From NCBI GenBank assembly GCA_964017065.1, contig OZ024785.1:6078667-6142666 (forward strand): a DNA stretch of 64,000 nucleotides. The letters are read 5' to 3'. This stretch comes from Haliclona indistincta. Its lineage: Eukaryota > Porifera > Demospongiae > Haplosclerida > Chalinidae. A model generated the notes under the pieces. The model was not told the origin of the DNA and searched no databases. It saw only the letters and a list, made by a program, of their open reading frames with translations. Of this stretch, positions 1-9,718 are shown piece after piece; position 1 is the first letter of the stretch, and each line of letters starts with the position of its first letter. The position numbers were made by a program, and so were the translations under genes.

Positions 1-45
1 ATAAAATTCATTATTATCTTAGCAAGAGTTCATCATTTTGTGCAG

Positions 46-378
46 CCTCCAGTAACTTCATGCAGACGACCAGCAGTGGATAATTATATTATCAACTATG
101 ACTTTCAAAGCCATGAAAGTGGAAACACAGACTTTTCAATAATCCTGCATTCAACTATAGATAAAAAAGCTAACTTGAGTGTCACTATCATTCCAGTCAA
201 TGTCATTGGACAAGGAATTTCTGCAACTATATCCGTACCATTTCCAAGCAGTGCTATCACACGTAAGTGGATGTGTTACAATTAATATAACTATCACTGT
301 ACTCTCATAGGTACACAGCCAAGTCTCTTTGTTGCTATCATCATTGGTCTACTATTGACAATACTTCTAAACACTTAA
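46..378 (+). CDS. SR1: 3' end of GPI-type Ig/FN3 receptor (partial)
   Basis: Only the last two exons are in the window (46-262 and 311-378). The first follows an acceptor ending TGCAG and encodes the second half of a membrane-proximal FN3 domain, including the family motif PVNVIGQG. The last exon gives a short hydrophobic tail ending GLLLTILLNT and then a stop, with no cytoplasmic residues, as in a GPI-anchor signal. The segment is nearly identical to the end of SR5 (11032-11379). At the exon junction SR1 has C where SR5 has G, so a Gly becomes Arg just before the hydrophobic tail, which could affect anchor attachment. The Ig domain and first FN3 domains must lie left of the window. Seen: exons and homology. 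Inferred: GPI anchoring. Confidence 0.75.
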
Positions 379-2267
379 AATTTCTAAGAATTACATATCC
401 TTATGAATGTATAGCTAGTTTGCATTCATAGAGATTAAAATAAATTCACTTGATTACATTTGAGTACAATTGAGTATCAAACTAATGAATATCGATTAGG
501 ATCACCCAGGAGTGCTGAGTTGCAGATAACAAATAACAAATGAATAGTAAACAGATGAATGAATGAAAGGAAGTAAAATAATTAATGTTTATAATTATTC
601 ATCATAATTATTTATTCATGATGATAATGAATTATAGTAGATAATAGTTATTGTTAAAGTAGCACTGTCAGTATCTTTTAGTTATAGTTATATATTTTGT
701 TAACAAGAACATTCAGCATAATATTACTAGCTATAGTTATTGTGAATTATTGTTATTGTTAATAGCGTGCTATTAATATCAGTGAGCCGTGTTGGTTTTT
801 ACGAAATAATAGAAAATTGTCTTCCTAGCTGAGATAAAGTCTTGAAACAGGTCTTGATCAGTTAAAGTGGCAAAAAGAGGGACAAACAATACTGAAATAG
901 AGTCAAAAGACAATATCAGTTATAGTTTGTTATTGTTAACAACAATGATTTGACCTCTACAAAAATTGGTATAGTTAACAATTACGTACAACACTAAAAT
1001 CAGTAATGTTGCTGTCACATGAATATCGTAGAGCTGGTTTCTTTCATGTGTTCATAATTTCCTGAAGAGAAATAAGTAAATTTAATATTAGTATATTTTA
1101 TTAAATTTTGATTTAGGTGCTAATAATGTGGTACCAAGGTGTAAGAAGAAAAAATAATTAAGAAAATAAGATAAAAGTAAATAATAATTATTCTTATTTA
1201 ACTTTGAAAAATAAGATACCTTGTACTAGCTATCAATCTACACTACTGATATCAGCTTTAAACATAATTATTTTGACATTTTGGAACTTTATGATGTCTT
1301 GCACTGTATTTGATCCATGCCAGGAATACCATAGTAGCGTTGTCATTTTGTGATAATCTAGCGGTAAATTCTGAATGGCCACATGCACACAAAATTCACT
1401 CATTAATTTTTTCATAAGTGAACATGCTAGCAATCGAGTCTTATAGTTGTACAAGATAATAGCATAATTGCTCTATGGTCTGGTTGTAATTCATGGCAGA
1501 AGATTGTCTAATACAGCCAAAATAAAAGTAGTGCAAGTCACTCATGCTACAATATAACATTCATGTATGTTCTCTTCAGCCGGATATATTTATAGCCATC
1601 ATGTTTTGATAAGACAGTTAGAGGATAAAGCTACATGTATAGAAATAATGCAGGTGTACTGAGATTACGTACTAAAATGATACTACCCAACGAAGAAAAT
1701 AAAAAACTACCCATGTCTTGTCAAGATCTGTCAAGTTGATCTGTACATGTACCATTGATTGTTAGCTCCAACAAACATTAATTCCATCAACTGTGTCTGT
1801 GAGTTAACTTGAACAGTACTACACTGAAGCAAGGTGGTATGATTATTTGTAAGTCAGCAAATAATTTTGATAATAATATATTTATTTTCCATGTTTAATA
1901 CTTCATTTTGACCTTCTTGTAAAGCCATGAGACATTTGTGAATAGACTGTTTTGTAATGAGAACTGAGTTCTTTTTGTTTCCAATGCCGACCAATCTAGG
2001 AAAGATAGGCTTAATTCAACTGGCATAATGTATATGTGCAACCAGCTCTGTTGCATAAAGTATTGTCGTTGTTGTTAAATACACTGATGGTGATGGACAG
2101 ACGCATATCTCAGGGTGGACGGCTGGGCGCATAGCTAGTACAATTTATGCACTGAATTTAGTTAAGCACGCTGCTTGCATGTGGTCTACATGTACGTTAA
2201 TATATTATTGTACAGTGTCGGCTGCTAGAGCCTGCATTTTTTTCTCCATCAGCGATTGTGCACGGTG
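379..2267. other. Intergenic SR1-SR2; duplicated flank copy 1
   Basis: No gene is visible. This AT-rich stretch is the left copy of a long duplication. Blocks match 11380-12190 and 13290-14230 in the same order, for example the shared words GGATCACCCAGGAGTGCT near 500 and 11500, and TAGCGTGCTATTAATATCAG near 763 and 11796. The right copy contains an extra stretch of about 1.1 kb. The last 100 bp before SR2 resemble the DNA before SR3. Confidence 0.7.
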
Positions 2268-3596
2268 ATGTATCTTGTATTATTTTCAGTTTTGCTGGTC
2301 GCCGCAAGGTTTGCATTCGCAGCGGCTCACCACGATACAAATTTGAGTAAGCAAAGCAGCATGCACGGTAGCAAGAGTAACTTATTACATCATATCTTGA
2401 CGGTAGCCATAGTGTGTACCGTAGGCTATAATTACAATTTTAGCTGTAGATCTACTATTAATAATAAAGTTTCTCTCTCGTGCAGGCACTATAGTTGACT
2501 GTGGCAAGCTAAACACTACTTTGTGTTTGGATAAAATAATACACCTCGATTGCAAAATTGCGCACAGCTATCTGGAATGGGATGTTCCTGCTAAGTGCAC
2601 GAATTCACACGAGCTGGATTTCCTTGCCAGTACTGATGAAGTAGGAAAAGTTAAAACGTGTGAAACTTTCAATGCCACTCTTGTTTCTGTAACTGGACAA
2701 TCTGGTAAACAAAGTCTGTCTTCTTCGTTAATATTTACAGTGCAGCCTGGATATAATAACACGAATATAACTTGCTACGATGCACACAATGGAGATGCCC
2801 AGACATGCACTATAACTATAGCCGGTCAGTTGGTTATAAGTCATAATAATATATAATTGTTACTATGCAGGAACACCCAGTAAACCATTAAACATGACTG
2901 CACACAAGCTTAGCCAAACGACTATGGAAATCAACTGGAACCATCCTGTTGTTTCTGGTGGAGTTCCTATTAGTTATGATGTCACAGTGTCTCCTCCACC
3001 ACACGATCGTATATGTAGTGATGGAAGTTGTAGTGTTAATGGTACTAAACTAACTCTTTCCGGACTGGAATGTATAAGTTATAACATTACAGTCCAGGCA
3101 AGAAACTGTATTGGACAAGGTTGCCTCTGCAACTTGTCAACTGCTTCTGGTATGTTATGAATAATTACAGTAACACATGAATACTGTTGTTATTGTTATA
3201 GAACTTCCCAGTGAAGTGCTCAACCTAGTTGACAAAGAGGGTGTAATTCAATGGAACCCACCTTTACACAATAATAATGGTGAAGAAAAAATCATACTTT
3301 ATAAAGTATCTATTGCTGGTCAGTCCTGGAATGTGAATAAAACATCTTTCAATTACACTCGATTTTTAAATTTGAGCAATGATGAGTACAATATCAGTGT
3401 CAAAGCAGTCAATTGCCATGGAGAAGGCGACCCTACCTTTATAACAGTAAACTCTCCTACTCTATCAATTATAGAAATAGCAGCAATAATAATAGGAGCA
3501 ATTTTTGTTTTTGTAATAACACCATGTGGTGCTTTCCTCATTTTATGCAATGTAATTAGTCTCAATAAGAAAACTGTACCTTTACCGGTATCTTAG
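2268..3596 (+). CDS. SR2: Ig-FN3-FN3 type I membrane receptor, short tail
   Basis: Exons 2268-2346, 2486-2824, 2871-3149 and 3202-3596 give 363 residues; all introns are phase 1. Exon 1 is a signal peptide (starts MYLVLFSVLL). Exon 2 is an Ig-like domain with Cys in strand B, Trp in LEW, LDF, then a late Cys (NITCYD) and a final Cys (TCTI). Exons 3 and 4 are FN3 domains carrying SPPPHD, ARNCIGQG and AVNCHGEG. A transmembrane helix follows (about residues 320-350), and then a tail of about ten residues with two Lys and no Tyr. The charge after the helix fits type I topology. The nearest relative is SR3, 2 kb downstream, which shares even its 5' flank. A short tail suggests signalling through a partner or adhesion only. 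Function is inferred; domain order is seen. Confidence 0.85.
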
Positions 3597-4052
3597 CCAC
3601 CTATAAATGGTGATTCTGATTAATTATTTTTATGTTATTATACTTCTTGTGTTCATGCCATTGTAACAGTATTCCTGTTCATTCGAATATTATTCTCTTA
3701 CATGTGATAATATTACATGTGATATTATCTTACATGTGATATTATTCTCTTACATGTCTTACATCATACACACGAGCAAAATATTCTAGAATGCTCCTAG
3801 AACAAGCGGGACACGAAGCCCAGAACGTCTGGCTTTTACACGAGCCGGCATAATAAGTTGAATGAACGAACGTTGAATTTCAGAACCAAGATTACAAATA
3901 GCTTAAACAAACTGAACTATCTACCATTCTATAAACACAGTAAACTATTCACCATTCTACAAACACTGACGACAACAGCTGCAGATGCACACTATGTTCT
4001 CTTCTGATGATTATAATTGCAATGAAAATTATCTCTGCTAATATTGTAGGCT
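3597..4052. other. Intergenic; short TTACATGTGATATTATT repeats
   Basis: No gene is seen. Around 3700-3760 a 17-20 bp AT-rich word built on TTACATGTGATATTAT occurs three to four times in tandem. The stretch ends at the left target-site copy of the transposon at 4058. Confidence 0.5.
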
Positions 4053-4057
4053 GTAAT

Positions 4058-5070
4058 CAGGGGCGTAACTACCATAGAGGCAGGGAAGGCACTTGCCTCC
4101 TCGATTTTAGACAGGAGCAAAGTAAAACAAACCTTTCAAAACAGGCGCATGGTCTCAGTAGACTCCTAGCAGAAGCAGAAAGGCTCGCATACATGGTCTG
4201 AGTTCTATTGCAATCTGTATTCATAACACGTCCACATTAATGAGTTTTCATCAAAATTTGAAAATCTGCATGGCTATAAATGCTCAAAAAGCGTTGAAAA
4301 TGTACTCTAAGTGTTCGAAATATCATTTTGAGACAGTTTCTGTAAGAAATAGAGGGTGAAGGATTTCAAGGTGCTTAACCCTTTAACTACTAAATTATCT
4401 TGCAGAAATTTTAACCTCGTAAATGCTGACCACTTCTATCGTGAATATCTCGTGTCTTTTGTGCTACTGGTCTCAAATTTGCGTCCTTTTACGCCAGTGA
4501 GTAGCCGCAATTGCTCACACTCAAGTCGGTCGATATGCCCCTCCCACTTCGAAAGTGAAGCCGATAAAGTGCAGCGACCTCGTCAAATTTTGCTCAAAGT
4601 TAGTACTTTGGGGCTGGCTACTGAAAAGTACATGTAAATAGCAGTGGTTTTGGTCAATGTAAAATGTAGCCCAGATCATAGAGAATGCGCAATAATGTGT
4701 TTTCCGAGCACCCGAAGCCATAAAATGTCCAAATTTTCTTGGCTGCCATTTTGTTTTTCCTAAAATGTTGTGAAATTTGCACTGAAGCCATAGAAATGCC
4801 GAAGCCAATACGTTTAGCGCAGGGGGCGCGCCGAAAACCAGTCAATTTTTTGCGGTTATTTGTATTCTTCAATTTGGCTTAATTTTGGGATATTTTAGCA
4901 CTTTTTCATTAAGTTATGCTGTCTGAAGTATGTATGACGCAAAATTGCGTCATAAGGGCTTAAAGGGTTAAGTGTTTGATTATCGGAAATGACGTCATCT
5001 ACAATGAATAATTAGATACTTCAAAAAACACGCGCGCCTCTTCTTTCTTCAGACCCTAGTTACGCCCCTG
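4058..5070. mobile_element. Non-autonomous DNA transposon, about 1.0 kb
   Basis: The ends are perfect 14-bp inverted repeats: CAGGGGCGTAACTA at the left and its complement TAGTTACGCCCCTG at the right. The element is flanked by the direct repeat GTAAT (4053-4057 and 5071-5075), read as a target-site duplication. The 1013-bp interior has no long coding frame, so it needs a transposase supplied elsewhere. The element at 50191-50783 has related ends (CAAGGGCGTA) and also sits in GTAAT-type sequence, so the two may share a superfamily. Superfamily assignment is open. Confidence 0.8.
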
Positions 5071-5075
5071 GTAAT

Positions 5076-5638
5076 ACTAGATATTGAAGAATAATTTCTA
5101 CTGAGGCCTTCTATTGCTAGTGTGATCACTGCGTACCCTAGCTGCCCACAGCTATTACAGCCTGAACTCAAGACTCATACAACCATATTCATCTCATGTA
5201 TCTCAACCTAGCTGCCTCGATCAGTATACATTTTACTAGCTAGAATAAGGCTATAGGCAATCATGTTGAGCAGCATTGCTGCCGGAAGTGCTTCAGTGGC
5301 GAACGTCAGTAGAGTCCCGGCGCCGCTTCTCATGATCGAGCATCAATGGTTTGGTCGGCATGCATCAATGGTTTGGCCGAGATCCATACTGACTTTGAGT
5401 CACTCGTTTGCGCGATCCATGGATTGAGCAGACAATCCATGGATGGTTGCGCAAAGAACGGATCCATAGTTTGGGCAGCGCAATCCATGGATTGTCCCGA
5501 TCCATAGTTTGCGCACAACATATGCACTGAATTTTGTTACTGAGCACTCTGCTTGTGTGGTCTACGTTAATATTATACAGTGTCGCTGCTAGAGCCTCCA
5601 TTCCGGCGTTTTACTCCTGCGATTGTGCACGGTCAGTG
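5076..5638. other. Upstream region of SR3 with palindromic ATCCATGGAT repeats
   Basis: Between about 5335 and 5520 short related words recur: CATCAATGGTTTGG twice, GATCCATAGTTTG twice, and ATCCATGGAT three times. One copy, CAATCCATGGATTG, is a perfect palindrome. The last 100 bp match the DNA before SR2, ending in GCGATTGTGCACGG just before the start codon, so the SR2/SR3 promoter was duplicated together with the gene. Confidence 0.6.
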
Positions 5639-6934
5639 ATGTGCCTTGTACTATTCTCAGTTTTGCTAGTCGCCACAAGATTCACATTCGCAGTGGCTGA
5701 CCACGATAATTCGAGTAAGTATAAAGCATGCAGCATGCATGGAGCAAGAGTACTTGAAATAATTTTCTCTCTCGTGCAGCCGGCACTGTGATTGAATGTG
5801 GCGAGCTAAACACTACTACGCTGTGTTTGGATCAAAAAATACACCTTAACTGCAAAATTGCGCACAACTATCTTGAATGGGTAGTTCCTAGCATTGCTAA
5901 CTGCACGAATTCACGCGAGCTGGATTTCATATCTAGCCTAAATACAATCGGGGAAATTAAAACCTGTGAATCTTTCAGAGCTACTCTTGTTTCTAAAACT
6001 GGACCATCTGGTGAACAAGGCGGTCTGTCTTCTTCATTAATATTTAAAGTGCAGCTTGAATATACATTGTAACAACACGAATATTACCTGTTATGATGCA
6101 CGGTTTATGGATAATCAGACGTGCTTTATAACTATAGCTGGTCAGTTATAAGTCATAGTAATGAATAATAAATAATTATTACTGTGCAGGAACACCCAGT
6201 AAACCGTTAACCATAACTGCGCACAAGCTTAACAAAACGATTATGGAAATCAACTGGAATTATCCAGTTGTTCCTGGTGGACTTCCCGTTAGCTATGATG
6301 TCACAGTGTCCCCTCCACCACACGATAGCATACGTAGTGGTTGTAGTGATGGAAATTGTACTGTTAATAGTACTGAAGTAACTCTTTCCGGACTGGAATG
6401 TACAAGTTACAACATTACACTCCAGGCAAAAAACTGTGTTGGACAAAGTAGCCTCTTCAACTTGTCAACTATTTCTGGTATGTTATGAATAATAATAATT
6501 ATAAATTTATAATCAATGCATATTTTAATGCACTAGAACTGCCAGACAAAGTGCTCAATCTTACAGAAACAGAAAACAATTCAATCCACTGGAATCCACC
6601 ACTACAAAAATTTGATGGTGAAGAAAAAATTACGCATTATGTGGTGTCTAATGCAGCACATAGTGGTCAGTCTTGGAAAGTAACTCAGAACTCATTCAAT
6701 TATGCTCAACATTTAAATTTGAGCAATCATGGTGAATACAAAATCAGTGTACAAGCAGTCAATTGCCATGGAGAAGGAGACCCTGCCTTCATTGAAGTAA
6801 ACTCACCAAGTTATTTAATTATTATATTAACTTGTACAATTGTGCTGTTTTTTATTTGCATCATAGGTTTAACAATCACTGTTATAGCTATAGTTAAATT
6901 TGCACTCAAAAAATGTGCAAAATATAATCCTTAA
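5639..6934 (+). pseudogene. SR3: Ig-FN3-FN3 receptor with frameshift in Ig exon
   Basis: Exons parallel SR2: 5639-5714 (signal peptide), 5780-6140 (Ig), 6190-6477 (FN3) and 6537-6934 (FN3, transmembrane helix, short Lys-rich tail). The Ig exon is 361 nt, whereas the same exon in the relatives is a multiple of three. Compared with SR2, about seven extra bases lie near 6061-6075 and TAA is met at 6070-6072, before the last two conserved cysteines. Everything after that is intact in another frame, and all splice sites look good. It could be a recent pseudogene, a null allele, a secreted short Ig fragment, or an assembly error. The shared 5' flank suggests SR2 and SR3 arose by tandem duplication. 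Confidence 0.75.
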
Positions 6935-7094
6935 CAATATTAATTATTATCAATCTGTCAGTATCCCTCGATCACATAATTATTGTATTGTATTGTATTT
7001 TTGGAGAACTCAAAAACATTGTAAGCGCATGTAAAAGCTACTACACAGTTAAGTGTTTACAATGTTATTCTTTTAGTCAGTGTGATATCTGACA

Positions 7095-8994
7095 TTATGC
7101 TCTGATTGATGCATAAGCGGAATTGTCCTGCAGTTTAATGGGACACTCATAAACCACGTTGTCAGTCATATTGAACCATTCTTCTTCATGATGTGTTCCT
7201 TGAATTGCAACATCAGGATGTGATGACTTGTGAAACTTCTTGAACAAAATAACAGCAATTAAAAAACTCACCACACAAAACACAACAACAATCACTCCAG
7301 CAGTGCCTGTATAATTATCATGAAGCATAAATTATGATAATTCATTAGCCTTGTACATAATGTTTGTTATACCAATTATAAGAAATAAGAATAGATCCGA
7401 TGCTGTTGGTTCTTGTTGAGCAGTTGTTGGATCCGATGCTGTTGGTTCTGCATAAAAATTAATGATAAGTGAATAGGAATAATAATTATTGCAGCTAACC
7501 ATGTGTTTGTATCTTTAGGATGGCTGTTTTGCTCTTATGAGAATAAATTTCTTGTGTGACTCTCATTGACATTTGTGTCATAAAAGTCCCTATAATGTGT
7601 AAAATTACAGTAACTGAAACATTATGTTTTAACAACTAACCATTACCGAGATAATTTGTTGATACAGATGTCGCCTGTTTTGTGAAACTTTCTTCATTCA
7701 TAAAGAAATAACAAATAACATGTACAATTGATAATATACATCACAACTAACTGTATGATTTCAACATTGTGGGTGTTTTGGATTGGACAGCTATACAAAA
7801 CAACAATAGCAAGGTTATAGTTAAAAATACAACAGTACTACCATGTGTTGCTTGAGACAGAGTGACTGTAACCGTTGGGGAAATATCTAAACATAATCTC
7901 GTAAATTTGTAGCATGACACTTGGTTTTATTATAACAACTAGCCTTTTTCAATCACACATATTGCTGGCTGTCCTTCTCCTAAACAATTAACAGCTCGTA
8001 CAGTATATACAGCATAGTCACAGATGTTGTCACTTAAACTTGTGGAAATAGTGAAAGTGTTTGATGTCACATTGCTATAATTTAGTACTGAGCAGTCATT
8101 AAACTTCATGCTGCCTGGAATTGCTTGAACATTATATCCTTGGACAAGTTTATCATCTGGCATCAACGACCACAATAAAATAATGTTTGATCCATTTGAT
8201 TCACAAGTAAAATTTGTAGGAAGGCCTGGATAACCTATAACGTCATAATAATTATTACAATTCAGCATAATACATAATTTCTACACAAACCAGGTGCCCA
8301 ATAACAGAAGGAGCGTCCAACCTATGACCAAAATTTCTCAAGTAGAAAGTTCATAAAATATTATGACACGAAAGTGTAGATATGGTTATCAGGTGTGGAT
8401 AGTAACCACACCTGATAATATTGTGCAATACAGGGAAGCCCTGTATAGCTGTTATTTTACAGGCTAACCACACATTCAACTATCCTGCATTGACTATGAC
8501 AACCAACTTGCAAACTGCAGCAAACAGAGGGTGCATGGGCTGCTTTGGTCATAGGTTGATCTAGCTTCAGATAAAACTGACCAATTTGATTAATTTGGCA
8601 TAGAACTTCACTATCAAGTCCATCAAAGCAGCTAACATTATGGCTTTGAATTGATGGATTCATTGTAAACCATAATCTAGACTGAGTTCCACCATTGCGA
8701 CCGGTGAGCTCAGCAACAATTCCATTTGAAAATTCACTTGCTCCAATAGTATCTTTTATTGTGAAATCAAGTTGTGCTCCAAGTACAAACCATATTAATA
8801 CAGAGCCACTGGTTTGACAGTGTAACTCTACAGTAGCACCAGGGCACACATTGCTATTTGAGTTGCCACAGTTTAAATCTGTAGAAGCTAAAAGATATTC
8901 AAAATAATAAATACATGCATTGTTATCAACTACCTGAGATTAAGGAGATTAGGCGTACGCTAGTGACCCAGAGAAACAAACGTAATTGTGCCAT
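7095..8994 (-). CDS. SR4: Ig-FN3 receptor with spliced stalk and ITIM-like tail
   Basis: Nine exons on the minus strand: 8934-8994, 8582-8887, 7944-8234, 7842-7886, 7752-7790, 7647-7691, 7500-7589, 7373-7447 and 7095-7306, giving 387 residues. Order: signal peptide; Ig-like domain (Cys, Trp in LIWF, LDF, SCFDG); one FN3 domain ending AVNCLGEG; a Ser/Thr-rich stalk made by five small exons, every one phase 1-1; a transmembrane helix (GVIVVVFCVVSFLIAVILF); and a tail of about 45 residues. The tail holds NVVYECPI and NSAYASI. SAYASI fits the ITIM pattern (S/I/V/L)xYxx(I/V/L). After the FN3 exon the donor reads GC rather than GT, while phase still requires that junction. It lies head to head with SR5, starts 724 bp apart. 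An inhibitory signalling role is inferred from the tail. Confidence 0.8.
8386..8418. repeat. Perfect hairpin in SR4 intron 2
   Basis: Arms TTATCAGGTGTGG and CCACACCTGATAA are perfect 13-bp inverted repeats around a 7-base loop. Just beside it, near 8430-8455, TACAGGGAAGCCCTGTA is another palindrome. Probably debris of a small foldback element. Confidence 0.7.
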
Positions 8995-9718
8995 TTACTG
9001 TAACTTCGTCCTTGCATGCGGGAATGACTAATGACGTTTCACCAGGTCTATAGTTATCACGTGATTGATACGAATGAGCACCGCGTACCGAGGCGACAAG
9101 CTAATTTATTCCGACGTATTACTGACGTTGCTGCACGTAGGGTAATAAACCAAAATACATTGCGACATGTTGCGAAATGGATACTACTACCCAAGAGCTT
9201 TCGTTTAAGCTACCTTACCCCACCCTTACCTAGTTTTTGCAGCCTGTACAGAGAGATGAAGAAAGCACCAACGTGATCAAAACAGCATTGCTATCATTCT
9301 TGAGCATCATTCGGTTAATAATGTAGAAATTTCGGCTGTGGCGCACAAAATCTGGCTGCAATACGCACAAAATTAATGTTGTCCAATCACTGTAACAGCA
9401 GAAAACTTGTTTCAGGTATTTTCAGTAGATTGTTCTGGAATATTACTTGCCTTGACCTGGAGTGTAAACAATGCACACTTGAGCTCGATATCATGTACTA
9501 TAGCGCGATGGCAAACTGTTTAAACTACTATCCTGCATACATTCCAAAGCCTTACATCCTTATTGTAGTGGGCGTGTCGATCGTATGTCAGCAATACGCC
9601 GTCATTATCATAGATTTATGAGACTACTATCCTGCTTGTCGTACCACCCCCTGCACCGTATCGGTGGTCGTTGGGAACCTCCCTGTTTTGGCTGCGGTGC
9701 GAAAACGCTAGCTAGAGC
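8995..9718. promoter_or_regulatory. Divergent intergenic between SR4 and SR5
   Basis: The start codons of SR4 (minus) and SR5 (plus) face away from each other across 724 bp. There is no convincing coding frame: weak frames at 9031-9276 and 9376-9621 have no family resemblance and no splice context. The region must hold both promoters. I see no clear TATA box and make no motif claim. Confidence 0.5.
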
